Positions 12,190 to 24,529 of a stretch of DNA of 64,000 nt are shown here, one piece after another. Positions within the stretch are counted from its first letter, which is position 1. Every line of letters begins with the position of its first letter. The stretch is from Saururus chinensis. Its lineage: Eukaryota; Streptophyta; Magnoliopsida; Piperales; Saururaceae. Where the stretch lies: assembly GCA_035235625.1 (NCBI GenBank), contig CP141148.1, positions 32,241,057-32,305,056 of the forward strand. The letters are read 5' to 3'. A program made the translations under genes and the position numbers. The notes under the pieces were generated by a model. That model did no database searches, was not told the origin of the DNA, and saw only the letters and a program-made list of their open reading frames with translations.

Positions 12190-13828
12190 TGCAGCGCCCT
12201 AACTTTTAAATTACTTTAAAGGTCATAGTGCCACCAATTCGTAATGCTAAAAGATGGGCCAAGATCAACCATGCACAGATGAGTAACTATTTATTAATTT
12301 ATGTAATTACAAAAACTTTATAAAATAAGACTTATCATGCCTTAGCAAAATCAAAGTCACGCATATCCAAAATTAATGCATAACAAAAGAACATAGTAAA
12401 GAAAACTAACAACGTAGATCTTTCAAATTTCTACAAGCAATTTTCATTGGCATCAACATTTTCATTTGGACCTGTAGCATGTAGGGGTGGGTAAGTATAT
12501 ATATACTCAGTAGATAGAGTTAAATTTTATTAGCATGTTAAAAGATAAAGCATAAATAAATATCTCACAATATTTTATATTCAAAAGCCGACTCAAAATA
12601 ATATTATCAACTAACATAATCCAACATACTTTTTATACGAAAAGTCAGATAAAATAGTTCTTCACAGAATTCGATAAACTTGGATAAATCATTTGTAAGC
12701 ATAATCCGATAAATAATTCAAAATTGGATAAATTATCATTCACTAAATGTTGCCAATACCGGAGTGACATACACCCATGCTCGGGGGGCAATGGAATCAG
12801 AATAAAGAGGATTTTTCTACGATATCCAACTTCATGAGTGCGCCATATGACATAATAGATGGTATCTATGAGTCATAACTCCGATAGTTTTTGGGCTTTA
12901 TACCAAATAGCTACCCTTCAAAATCGATCGTAGTTTTTGATCTTTATACCAAATAACTACCCTTCAAATCCGGTCTAATTATAAAGTACATATCACGATA
13001 AAATTTATTTTAGAAGTGTATGATACACTATTATCTTAGAGTTTGCCCAACCTCTAATAAATATCATTCTTTTTTAAAATAATAATTTATTTAAGAGATG
13101 AATAAATTACAAAATAGAACGCCTAGTCGTAGCATGGAATTAGAGTTTAAAATCACCTACCTTATGAAATCATATGGTCTGTTCATAGAACAAAATTAGA
13201 AGTTAAAGCCACCTACACTTCGAAATCATACGATCGTCATAGCACAAAATTAGAAGTTAAAGCAACCTACTCTTCGTTCCAGAATAACGGCCGGCAGTCG
13301 GATCCATCCAATGGCTACAGGAGCATGGCAGCATGGGCTAGCCTGCAGCTAGCCTATGCCTTGCACAGGCCAGACAGCAGGGGTAGGTGAACCTGTTGTG
13401 GTGGGTTTTTGCGTGAGCATGTTGACGCAAACCAAAAAAATATAATTTTTTTATTTTTTAAAATTGTTTTTTAAATCAAAACAAAATTTAAAATTTCAAA
13501 AGGCTGGAACTCCTTACCCCAAACTCGGAATCATATGTTCTTTATACCGTGGGACTTGTATCGATGAGCCATTCGAAACAAGACTACATAAGAGTATGTT
13601 TTATTACTAAATTAAAGTGGGTCTCTCCTATGACATGCTTCCCAATGACATAGCCTACTATCCGAGTGTTCACTTGACACTTTCTTGAGCCTATCAAATG
13701 TCTTAAGGCTCATTCGAATTAATCAAGCTCAAAGGTGTAAGTTTAAGAGAAATTATTATTGGGCCTTAAAACTCGTTAATGTGCTCAAACTTTAGAATTT
13801 CAAAGCATTGAAATTTCGTGGCGTTACA
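12190..13828. mobile_element. Solo LTR A in Harbinger element
   Basis: 1,639 bp bounded by TGCAGCGCC and GGCGTTACA (TG...CA with inverted similarity) and flanked on both sides by the perfect 5-bp direct repeat CGTAT (12185-12189, 13829-13833). It contains the GGGTGGGTAAGTAT...ACTCAG block seen in the other long LTRs of the window. No internal gag-pol region is present, so it is a solo LTR left by recombination. A long-LTR Gypsy origin (Tekay/Del-like) is suggested by length and ends, not proven. Confidence 0.8.
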
Positions 13829-14135
13829 CGTATGCTCCACCGCAAACCTGTTAAGGCCATTTTCTTCTCTCTTTTTCTTCTCTTGTTTGATTTCTCCTCT
13901 TGTTTAATTCTGCCATTAGGGCTTTCAATTTTTTGCGTTTGATAAATTTGTATATGAGAAATTTGATATTTAATTGTGAAAATTGGTCAATTTTTGTGAA
14001 TTTCATTGAAATTTCTTCTTACATCTTACAAGTAGTGAGATATCCCAATTTTTATTTTTTCCATCTTGGCCTTAACAGATTTGGGGCTTTCGTATGATTT
14101 TTTTTTTCTTTGAAGCCTACCATCACTTATCTATG

Positions 14136-15828
14136 TGTAATGCCTGAGATTTTTCATACATTTTCTTTAAAATTTATGAATTTTTTTTACAATATAACTG
14201 CTATAAATCGGATAAAATGATAAATATGAAACCTATGAAAACAGTTTTATAATTTAAAACATAACACATCAGTTTTCCCATCCAAATTGTTACTCATTCG
14301 TTCAAACATCGTATGACCAAACCAAACATCCATAGACGTTACTCGAAAAATAATTGTACGAATAAATTGCTATGATCATAGACTTTAAATACAAATCTCT
14401 CCCCGGCATCCCTGAATGCAAGTCTCATAACAGTCCACAGTCTAATCGAAACTAAAAGTCTAGAATATATAAACACCTAACTTCTCATCTCACCCAATAC
14501 AATAGATCGTGGTACAAAGAAAACTCGAAGTGAGTCAAGGATATACCTAAGTCCAAGGGAATCAATCCATCACTGAAATGAGCATCCATCTCGAGGAGCT
14601 CTTCGTCAAAACCTACAAAAGCCTCTTAAACAACGAAGCTAAAAAGTAGGGTAATGAGTATTTTCATACTCAATAGGAAAATACCCAATAGGGGAGTTCA
14701 AAATAGTGAACTCAGTAAATTCATACATAGATGCATTCATGCAACTCAAACATGAAGCAAACAAATATATCATAATCATGGTCATACGCAGACAATCACG
14801 CATATCATCATGCTAAAATTATCCCATCAAACCGATCTTACACATACACCCTTAATCAGGGTCTTACAAACTTACTCGTACCACCATACGCTTACTCAAA
14901 CAACTTACACATACTTGTACGATCTTACTCGTACAATCATATGCTTACTCATACAACTTACACATACTTGTATGACCTTACTTATATAATCATAAACTTA
15001 CTCGTACAATCTTACACTTATTGTCTTTCTCAGAAACATACTCTTACAGTCTTATTCAGAATCATACTCTTACAGTTGTGCTTATACTCATACATACCAA
15101 CTCACATAGTCATACACATACTATCAACCACTGAAGCTCATTACAATTAATAAGCTCCAGCATCGAAATGGAAAAGAATGTCACTGGGGCATCACCTTAA
15201 CCTCCAGGGAGTGACTAGATGCCATGGACTTTTCTGAAGGTAAGGTACACCAATGCTTATGGGGCACATGATCAAACAGGTAAGAGCAAGTCTATGATAC
15301 TACTTACCTGAGCGCGCAAACATAAATACCTACACATAAGGGGTCATACAGTTGCCCACCATAATGATTCTTATAGTTCTATAGAATTGCCTACCATAAT
15401 GGGTCTTATAGTGCCAGTGCCACTCTTTGGCAGAAATCATACAGTGCTACTTGGGCAAAAACATACAGTGCCACTCTTGGGCAGAATCATACAATGCTAC
15501 TATTGGGCAGAAATCATACAACACTCTCAACAGAGCATCAAATGTCTGGGCTTATAAGCACATAAACCACATCAAAAATATACTTCGCTCTCAACAGAGC
15601 ATCAAATGTCTAGGGCTTAATACAACACACCGACGAAATCAGAAACATACATCGCTCTAAACAAAGCATCAGACATCCGGTGGTCTATACAACACACAGA
15701 CAATATCCTACAGGATAAACACCATGGAAAGACATGAGAAATGCTTAGCTGACTCATTATCGGCTAGCTCAAACACGGAACTTAATCCTTCTAACCCTCA
15801 AATCTCAAACTTGCAACGCTATCATTAG
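14136..15828. mobile_element. Solo LTR C in Harbinger element
   Basis: The left end is TGTAATGCCTGAG. The right end is degraded (ATCATTAG), with CTATG on both sides (14131-14135, 15829-15833). Deleting the insert restores one more unit of the flanking host repeat (CACTTATCTATGTTGCAAT), which independently supports these borders. Internal tandem arrays occur: CTTACTCGTACAATCATA-type units at about 14,880-15,075, and GGGCAGAAATCATACAGTGC-type units at about 15,415-15,530. Non-coding. Confidence 0.6.
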
Positions 15829-15834
15829 CTATGT

Positions 15835-16830
15835 TGCAATTTTTTGGCGAATTTAGGTACTCACTCCGCTATGCTACAATTGTTCACCAATTTTCCCTAC
15901 CCTCACTTATCTACATACAAAAACATTCATGATTTGTGGCCCAATGTTTGGGCAAATCTAGGCCCTCACTCAACTATGTTGCAATTGTCTGGTGATTCCC
16001 CCTACTCTCACTGATCTGCGTAAAAAAAATTCATGATATGTGGCCCACTGTGTGGGTCAATTTAAGCCCTCACTTAGCTATGCTACAATTGTTTGGCAAT
16101 TTTCCCTATACTCACTAATTTGTGTTCAAATTTTTTTCATTCCTTCCTTCACTAATTTGTGGCCCAATGTTTGGGTGAATTTCCCTATCCTCACTTATCT
16201 ACATTCAAAATGTTTTTTTTTCTTTCCTTCCTTCATTAATATATGGCGTTTGATGGTTTTTCTCTTTCAAGACTACCCTCATTGTTCTATGGCCAAAATG
16301 TTTGGGTAATTTTAGGCCCTCCCCTCAGCCATGCTACAAGTAGCCTGCAAATTTCCCTACCTTCACTGATCTATGTTTAATTTTTTTTCATTCTTGCCTT
16401 CACTGATATGTGGTGTTCATATGAATTAATTTTTTTAGGCCGTCCATCACTGACTTGTGGCCAAATTATCCAATGAATTTGGGCCCTTTCTTAGATGTGC
16501 TGCAATTTTTTTGTGAATTTGAGCCCTCACTGATATGTGCTGCAATATTTCGGTTCTATTTTTGTTGCCCCCACTCCTTATCTGAAATTGAAGCCAGAAT
16601 TCATCTAAATAAACAACTTCTGCCTTTTTTACTCCTCTCAATGAATATTGTTTGGTCGATATGTGTTCATATTTTTTTTCATGGCTGCCTTCACTGATCT
16701 ATGGTGTTCATATGTATGTTTGTTTTTCAGGCCGACCCTCACTGATTTGTGGTGACTTATCTAGTGGATTTGTTCCCCCCTGAGCTGTGCTACAAGTATC
16801 CAACGAATTCCTTCCTTCACTGGTCGGTGC
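15835..16830 (+). repeat. Degenerate tandem repeat, period near 104 bp
   Basis: Successive units share CTCACTxAGCTATGCTACAATTG, then a GGCxAATTTxCCCTA segment and CACTGATxTGTGGCCCAATG. The first three units are spaced 105 and 103 bp apart (near 15,869, 15,974 and 16,077); later ones are more diverged. It lies between the 5' end of the Harbinger element and its ORF1 relic, so it is probably leader or intron sequence of that element. Confidence 0.6.
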
Positions 16831-16908
16831 TCCGGTTATGTTTCTGGCGGGCTAAACCTGTATCATCATCACAAGGTAAATTTCTTGCATCTAAATTCTC
16901 ATCGATGT

Positions 16909-17429
16909 TTTTGTGTTCGTCCGTGCATTGATTTATTGTGACAAATCAATTGGATCATGAATGGTAGAGAATGCTTAGAAAGAGAAGTAGATGTGCATAA
17001 TTGATTGTCATTTTCTATATAGCATTTGTTGCTATGTTCTTGGGTGCATTGAATGATTGTCACGATGTGATTGGATCATGAATGACTTCATATGCAATTA
17101 GAATGATAAGTGGATGTGGATTGTTGATGCAAATATTTTGTGTATGATGTGTTATTGTGTTCGTGGGTGCATTTAATGATTGTGACAATGCAATTGGATC
17201 ATAAATGAATAAATATGTAATTAGAATGATCAGTGAATGTGGATTTTTTAGTGTGATTTTTTCTTTGTGTTATTGTGTTCATGGGTGTATTGAATAATTG
17301 TGATGATGCAATTTGAACATAATGGCTTTGTATGTAATTAGAATGAGAAATAGACGTTGATTGTTGAGTGAAATTTTTTTTTTTGTTATTGTGTTCATGG
17401 GTGTGTTTCAGAATATGAATGAGAAGTAG
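16909..17429 (+). repeat. Tandem repeat, period near 118 bp
   Basis: About four and a half units, each starting near TATTGTGTTCxTGGGTGCAT and containing GATGCAATTGGATCATAAATG and TAATTAGAATGATAAGTGGA. Starts are near 16909, 17037, 17153, 17271 and 17389; the last unit is cut by solo LTR B. It is part of the Harbinger non-coding region. Confidence 0.65.
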
Positions 17430-19000
17430 TGTAACATTTGGGAATTTTTAGGTATTTTTTTATTTTTTTTTACAATTTTCATATTTTTTTGGATTTTTTG
17501 ATGGAAAATACATGATTAGGGTTTTTGGTGAATAGGGGTATATAATTATATGAGACCACTTAGGGTGACTTGGCATAGGAATGGGGAGGTTGCCAAGGCT
17601 TCCCCTCTCCCTTGCCTATTTAAACCCTCCTCAAACAAACCCTAGCCTCCGTCTCCTTTTCAAGCCCTTAAAAGAAACTATTAAAGCTGGGAGCTTGAGG
17701 GCAGTGACTAGAAAATAGAGTATGTCAGTGGCAATGGAGGCGAGGGGAAAAAGCGTGCGAGGATATCACCGGGAAAGAGGTAGGATCCTTATTTATAATT
17801 TCTATAGGTGGGAATTTGCTTAAATATAGATTTATGAATTTTAAACCATTACAACTTTCTATATATAAATTTTAGATGCTAAGGAAGGACGGAAATGCAA
17901 CTAGGGGGCCACCTTATTGCATTAATGACAAAAAATCATTGATGCTTTATGGCCATATTCAGAAATTTTATGAGTTAGGGGAGGGCCATGACCCCCTCTA
18001 AGCCCCCCTAGCTCCCTGATGAGAAGGGACTTTCCTGGTGCGAGGATATTGGTGTTGGAGTTGTTTGGTTCGCCGATGGGTGATGGTTGTAATTCAATAC
18101 TGTTACGTAGGATGGAAAAATTAAGATAACTGTGTATGTAGTTCATCTGATGATCATAGCATGGCCCAGCCTGGCCGATGCCGAGGGAATCGTTGCGTCA
18201 CAGCATGGCCCCGGGAGCAAACCCGGGGGCACCGTTGGAAGACGGGAAGACTCGCTTTGCAGTCTCTGTGGCGGAAGGAATTGGGCTAGGAAGCCTACGA
18301 GTTCGGCCACGGACGGAGGGAAGCCACCTCCGGCGAGAAGCCGTCCGACCTGGCCTAGAACTCCCTGGCGATCCTCTGGCTAAATTTCCTGCCACCAGAG
18401 CGAAGAGAGAAAGGTGGCCAGCGGCTGCCGCGTGCCTAACCTTGATCCGAAGGGAGGGGGTCAGAGGGTAGAGGCGGTAGCTCGACGTAGGTCCGGTGAC
18501 CCTAGGGCTGCCGGACAGACTAAGGGGCAGAGTGTAGGGCTCGACTCTGTTTTCCCGTCGCCGGAGACAGTGAGGATGAGAAGGCAGATGACGCCGATGG
18601 TGCCAGAAGTGAATCTAAATGGACCCAAGGGTTGACGGAGGGAGTTCCCGACGGTCCTGGGCGGTCGGACGACCGGCGGCCCACAGGCTGTAGCCCTCCT
18701 CCTCCTCGGGCGCGTTCAGGATGGTGAAGGGTTCAACTTGCTGGGGTGAACTGAATCGTGTGGGAGAACTCTCGAGCAGCGGCAGAAGTATTCTAGCAGA
18801 CCATGGAGGAAAGGCCGGCGGCGGATCACTGGCCGTATCTCCTCTACCCTGGTCTGCATGGATGAATTTTGGATTCGCCGTGGGGAAGATGAAGTGATCC
18901 CGAGCCGACCCGCATTAGTTGCGGGTCTGGCCGGGTCAATTGATCTGAGCCGGCCCGGTTCAGATTGAATTTGGGCCGGCTCAAGTCTAATTCACTCCCA

Positions 19001-19010
<10 letters not shown>

Positions 19011-19058
<48 letters not shown>
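19011..19058. repeat. (TA)n microsatellite
   Basis: An uninterrupted AT/TA run of about 48 bp, immediately left of the hairpin MITE. A shorter (TA) run follows the hairpin at 19263-19280, as if the MITE had entered a TA tract. Confidence 0.9.
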
Positions 19059-19062
<4 letters not shown>

Positions 19063-19074
19063 AAAGTTAATATT

Positions 19075-19247
19075 AGCCCGGGCTCATGCGCACCAGCGTA
19101 CGCCCGGGCTCATTGAGCCGTCGGATTTATATCCAATGGCCCATCAAACTCACGGGTTTAAATGCCCCATGAGTTTGATGGGCCGTCGGATGTAAATCGG
19201 ACGGCTGAATGAGTCCGGGCGCATACCGGCACACATGAGCCCGGGCT
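19075..19247. mobile_element. Hairpin MITE with AGCCCGGGCT termini
   Basis: Both arms start AGCCCGGGCTCATG when read inward, and both contain GAGCCGTC/CAGCCGTC and GGCCCATCAAACTCA. The arms are about 78 bp with an 18-bp loop. It lies inside solo LTR B between two TA tracts. The superfamily is uncertain; TA-targeting would fit Tc1/mariner. Relatives occur at 10265-10377 and possibly 33,480-33,800. Confidence 0.65.
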
Positions 19248-20582
19248 CATATAAACGGGACTCTATATATATATATATATTTATATTTAAAGCCTTATCA
19301 TGGGACAAGAGGGATTTGGATTGTCTAACAATACCCACATTAATGTAGTAATCTTACTAATTTACCTTCAAGGGTGGATTGTGGGTTAATAAACGGTGTG
19401 AGAACATATTTATTCCTTTGAACGAATGTGTGACCTAATTAAATTATTATGGATTGTGTTTTGACTATTTGAAACCTTGAGCCATACAGTTTTAGGTTCC
19501 TTGGGGTTTTAATTGAAGAGTCTATAAAGACTTATTTTTCTTAGAGTTGGGGAATAGTGAAGATTGTGATACGTTTTTTTCATCGCTACGACGGTTTGGT
19601 TATTGGCCATAAATGTCTCTACCATGGGTTTTCTGCATGTCTTCCCATGACCATATAGTGCGTACAAAAAGCGGAATTGCATGAGCATCATGGTAGGCTT
19701 GTGTTTATTGCCAATTTGTGTCCATGAGCACAATTGGGATCCATTTCTCCTGACTCATAATAGGCTATTAAGAGTCATGGGGATTTGGATCAAGCTGTTG
19801 TTAAGCAGTCTACTCCTATGATAGAGTCTAGCATTCAAGGATTTTGTAGAGATTAATCTTTGGATCTATTTAATTTATATTTTGTGTGTTAGTCTCATAT
19901 ATTGGAGCTTTAATGTCCCAAGACCTTTAACACTATGAGGACGGGTTGAGGGCTTGGTTGTGACAAAACTAGATAATGATACAATACTGATCAATGGCTT
20001 ATGAATAATAATTAAAAATCAAAGCTTAGTCCCTCACTGGGTTTGATCCTATTGAGTATAAATGGGTATGCTCATGCATCTCCGTGATGCAGGTACCTCA
20101 GAGGAGGAGGAGCAGAGTAACTGGATTTGTGGAGCGGGGACTCACTACTTTAAAGTAGGATTTGCTTTATTTTTATTAAATTATAATAAGGCATGAGAGT
20201 TGTCATTTCATACTATATTTATAATTCTTAGTTGGTTATTAGATTTTGCATATGGATGAGACCTGACTCTTTATTTAATAAATTTGAACGACTATTATTG
20301 ATAATCATGGTTTGATATTAGCATTATGTTGGAAACTAGTAGTCACGGATTGGGGTTTATTTTAGTCGTTGGCTTTCATGATTTGATTTGAGTAAGAAGA
20401 TAAAAAAAAATTACTCAATTTTTTCACTGCATTTACTTCGAAAATGTTATTTGACAAACCCCAACCGTGACAAGTGGATCATTGTAGCACATGTATGCAT
20501 TTGATTTATATGAGTGTTTTAGAATGATGCAAGTTGATAATATGTGATTATTAGCATGCAGTTATGATTTTTTTTTTTAGAA

Positions 20583-21856
20583 TATGGTTGCACCTTCTGC
20601 TCAAGTAGTAGAATCCCCTAAGAAGTTCTAGAGAAAGGTTGATTAGAACCAACAGGAACATTATGCCTTTTTGAGCTACGTAGTGTTGCCATCAATAAGG
20701 GCCACAGGAAGAATAACACACATGACAGGGAAGGGTGGGATCTAGTCATAGAGAAGTTGAGAGAAGAGAATATAATCAATGTCGGCTTTGCTTCATTAAA
20801 AATACTATGAAAAATGGAGGAAATTGTGGTAAGGGTGGAATGAGCTCAGGGGTTACACTGGACTTGGTTGGAACAAACACACCAACACTTTCATATGCCC
20901 CCCACACGTGTGATCGAACTTCATCACGGTCATAATATGTGAACTCTATCCTTGTTTTTGTTTATTTCATATGTTTTAAATATAAACTATAATTTTAACA
21001 CTTTACTTGTCACTGCCTCTTGTAGAGACACAAGGATTGTAAATGGTTGAAGCATTGGGGGTATGACGCCGAGGGCGAATCTAGCCTATATGTCATCTAT
21101 GCAAACAACCATGCATTTAGTTGATGGAGGGATTCAAACATCTATGATACTATCCTCCGGATTGATCTTTCTTCAGTTCCCTAATCGGATCCAAATATAG
21201 CCCCCCAATCAACTCCAGCTTCAAACCCTCATGTAACTTTAGCTGCAAACCCCCAATCTCAACCAGATGCAAAATCTGAATGGCTGGCAAACACTCCATG
21301 GGCATATGATCCATATAATCATCAAGACGTGAATGACTTGATTATAGAGGACTTGGGGGATGACACTTCAAATCATGAGGGAGGGGGTACTTTTGATGTT
21401 GTGTCCCACATGGGTGATTCACATCAACCTACAGTTCAGTCTGAAGCATATGGTTCTACTAGTCATGCGACTCATGCAGGCTTGTTGAAACCTACTCCAA
21501 CTCCCCCTAGGAGGATTCAAGGTAGAGGGACACTACCTACTAGCCAACAAAATAAGAAGAGGAAACTGTCAGATTTGGAGGTTTCATCAAGGTTGCAAGC
21601 TTTAACCCAAGCCATGATAGATAGGAATGATATGGTTCGAGGGAGTAGGGATATAGAGAGAGATGATCACGTCAAATGCATTGATTTGTTACATAAACTT
21701 CTTAGTGATGACATGGACAACGAATTGTACACCACAAGTGCATCATTCTTTCTAGACAAGAATGTGCATAGCTTGTTTCTTGCTATGGGACATGGCAAGG
21801 CTTATGCAGAGAGATGGCTTCATGTGCACTACAGGGATCATGGGCCGAAGCATTAG
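20583..21856 (+). pseudogene. Harbinger ORF1 relic (Myb/SANT-like DNA-binding protein)
   Basis: In Harbinger elements this companion protein helps the transposase reach DNA and the nucleus. The relic starts MVAPSAQ at 20583 and soon meets in-frame stops (TAG where TGG would be expected). Across frames one reads HREGWDLVIEKL-like residues (around 20,700-20,770), the pattern of the Myb/SANT-like (Myb_DNA-bind_3) fold. The last part is open from 21329 to 21856 (175 codons), with a basic Lys/Arg stretch (NKKRKLSDLEV) and a C-terminus ending in LFLAMGHGKAYAERW, as in the C-terminal region of that family. Broken by stops and frameshifts. The family call is by pattern recognition. Confidence 0.55.
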
Positions 21857-22110
21857 GTTTTCATTGAGCAGTAGTTTAATTGATCTATGGTGATCTATTC
21901 TAAGAGGTTTTATTTCCTTTATGTCACTTCATTTAACTTTATGTTGTTTCATTTCCTATGGTAAAGACTTTTTATGATGGTGTGTTTTATATTTGTTAAC
22001 TGTACTTTATGATAGTAGTTTCTAGTTTTAAGTTATGAGAATGATGTTATGTGAGGCAGATGTGTGGTATTGTTATGTAAGTTTATTTTTTATTTTATGG
22101 ATTTGCATGA

Positions 22111-22352
22111 ATGTGATGGATGTGTAGTTGGGTGACGTAGGTTATAGTATGATGCGAAGTAAGAAATATAGATTGGATGTGCATGGTATAAATGTGATGG
22201 ATGTGTGTAGTTGAGTGACACTGGTTATAATGTGATGTGAAGTAAGAAATATATATTTGTTGTGTGTGGTATAAATGTGATGGATGTGTGTGGTTGGGTG
22301 ATGCAGGTTATAATGTGATGTGAAGTAAGAAATATAGAATGGATGTGTGTGT
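22111..22352 (+). repeat. Tandem repeat, three units of 81-82 bp
   Basis: Units start at ATGTGATGGATGTG (22111, 22192, 22274) and each contains GAAGTAAGAAATATA. It lies in the spacer between the ORF1 and transposase relics of the Harbinger element. Confidence 0.8.
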
Positions 22353-22639
22353 TATAGTTATGTTGGTTATAAATGTGTTATGTGTATATATTGTGATTAT
22401 ATGTGAACCAACAATTGTGTGTGGTTGTGTTATTACAAAATTTCTACTTGATTTTTAGGCTTATGAGGTTATATTGTATTTTAATATGGAGCCATGTAGC
22501 AAGTAGTCAAGCAGGATGGATCATTATATAGGAACCTTTGGGGAGGAAGATGAAGGAGAAAGCTTTGAATAAGAAGATGATATAATTTTGGATATTATTA
22601 TTTTGTATGTCATCAATATCAACATTCTTCAAGGAATGC

Positions 22640-23640
22640 AATCGATACACATCCAGACTGGGGGGACGAGATTATGTATGATACACTAATCGAGCAAGAT
22701 ATGTGTTGCCATGATATGTTAGGATGAATAAGAAGCCATTTATGAGATTATGTTGGTTGTTGGAGCAACTTGAATTAAAGCCCACAATGCATGTAACAAT
22801 GGCAAAGCGATTGTAATCATTCTTGCAATTATTGGGACACGCACAAGGGCAGTGGGTGGTAAGCATATTATGTCACAAAACAATTCACTGCAATTAACAC
22901 AGGGTTATGAAGGTACTTTTAAATGGTCTGGTACACATTTCAAGACCTATGTTTCATCCTTGGTTTCCAGATTGCTTATGTGCTATAGATGACACACATA
23001 TCAAAGGAAAAAGTTCATTTGCATCTACAACAAGCATTTCGAGGTAAAAAGCGACATGTCACACAAAATATTATGGCCATATATGATTTTAGTATGAGAT
23101 TTATCTTCGTAGTGGCTAGTTGGGAAGGGTCAGCTCATGACTCTAAGGTATTAAAAGTTGTGCTCACAAATCCAAAGAGGTCGGCTTCTTAGAGTTACCC
23201 CTTAATAAATATTTTATTTTAAATGTTGGGTATCCAAATAAGATAGGATTTATAGGACCTTACAAAGGTCAAAGATATCATGTCCCTAAATTTGGATGGT
23301 GTGGCCACAAGGAAGAATTGAGAAGTTTAATCAACATCATTCTTCACTTTGGAACATCATAGAGATGACATTTGGTGTGTGGAAGGAGAGATGGAAGTTA
23401 TTTAAAAACATTCCAAGGTATCTTTTTCATATTGAAGTGGCATTGGTGAGAATTTCTATGGTGCTAATATAATTGTGCTATTTACCCTGATCTTTGATAT
23501 GTGCTTTGCGCTAGATGGGAAAATGAAGATGAAAATGTAATGCATGATGAAGTTGAGGGGCAGGATGAAGCACGTGGGTCAAGATGACATGGTTATGTTA
23601 AAGTTTTGTGATCAACTTTAGGATGCCATTGGTTGACATT
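22640..23640 (+). pseudogene. PIF/Harbinger DDE transposase relic (HARBI1-like)
   Basis: Plus-strand fragments in shifting frames follow the order of the DDE_Tnp_4 nuclease: AIDDTHIKG near 22,980 (first Asp), IMAIYDFSMRFIFVVASWEG and SAHDSKVL near 23,070-23,150 (second Asp), a VGYPNKIGFIGPYKGQRYH block near 23,227-23,283, and SSLWNIIEMTFGVWKERW near 23,340-23,395 (catalytic Glu). All three catalytic acidic residues are still readable, but stops and frameshifts separate them, so no functional enzyme is made. It lies downstream of the ORF1 relic in the same orientation, as in intact PIF elements. Confidence 0.8.
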
Positions 23641-24529
23641 ATAGATTACCTCCAGTTGGTGCACAATGTGGTGAACATCAATAGTAGGTCACTTGTATGT
23701 TTTGCCCATGTTGTGCTCATGTTGTTTATTTCAGTCATAATGTAATGTAACTCCCACATGATAATGATAAGAGCGGTTTATATGATTAAAGGTGGCATAG
23801 AGGTCGGTAGCCTTGATAAGACCTTACACAAATAGGGTCCAAAACATGCCCGTCATGCACAGCCTGGCCTGACGCAAGGCCCAACCTAACAATTATGATT
23901 ATCACCCATAAGGCCTTATGGGTAGTGCCGACGCATCACAAAAAGGAGATGGTTGGTCCTAGACCTAGTCTAGCACCATAAACTAACAAGGTTGTGTCAG
24001 GCCCATAAGGCTATATGCCCATGAGGCCCATTAAGCATAAGGGCATGTCCAAGGAGGCATATAAGGTCATATGTGCTTGTACAATCATTTTAAAAATAAA
24101 TAAACTTTTTTAGCAGGCTCATTCCAATGTGGCCCAAAGCAGGCCACATCAGGTTGTGTTAGGCCTATTGATGGGGATGCACACTAGCCTTGGATAGTGC
24201 TTAATCTGAGGGTATGCTTGTAATTTTATTTAAAAAATTCAACAATTCCAAAAAACATAATTTCCCTATCCAAATATTATTCTATCTAAAACAATTCCAA
24301 TCCAAAGGTATGTTTCTCAATTTACCTAAAAATTCTAAAGGTTCCAACATTAAACAAAATTCGCTACCCAAATGTGATTCCATTTAAAAATTTGCTACCC
24401 AAACCTTATTCCGATTTTATATTAAATTAGATGAATTAATTCCTAAAATAAAAATTCCAATTCGGAGTGGAATTATTTCAACACCGAAACAGCCCCTAAT
24501 TGTCACATTATTTGGAGTGTTAGATTCAA

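Larger units (their letters stand above)
17430..20472. mobile_element. Solo LTR B in Harbinger element
   Basis: 3,043 bp. The left end TGTAACATTTGGG and the reverse complement of the right end, TGTCACGGTTGGGG, are inverted relatives. The flanks are AGTAG (17425-17429) and AGTGG (20473-20477), one mismatch apart. Rejoining the flanks recreates a host repeat unit (GAATGAGAAGTGGAT), which favours these borders. It contains a TATA-like site (CTATTTAAACCC near 17,618), a GC-rich block at about 18,170-18,960 and a nested hairpin MITE. No gag-pol. Confidence 0.75.
11768..24496 (+). mobile_element. Degenerate PIF/Harbinger transposon with nested LTRs
   Basis: The outer ends are GGGGCTATTTGGGAGTG on the left and the reverse complement of a right end reading GGGGCTGTTTCGGTGTTG. 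Each is bordered by TAA (11765-11767, 24497-24499), the 3-bp target duplication typical of PIF/Harbinger. Inside, on the plus strand, are a TATA-like leader near 12.0 kb, tandem-repeat introns or UTRs, a Myb/SANT-like ORF1 relic and a DDE transposase relic, which is the standard two-gene layout. Three solo LTRs interrupt it; removing them and their target duplications leaves about 6.3 kb, a normal length for an autonomous member. All coding regions carry stops, so the element is dead. The pairing of these two ends is an inference from TSD, TIR and content. Confidence 0.65.

Noticed and set aside
18132-18635. Overlapping GC-rich open frames of 70-97 codons on both strands
   Set aside because: They lie inside solo LTR B in a GC-rich block where stops are rare. 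Composition is Arg/Pro/Gly-rich in all frames and no protein is recognised.
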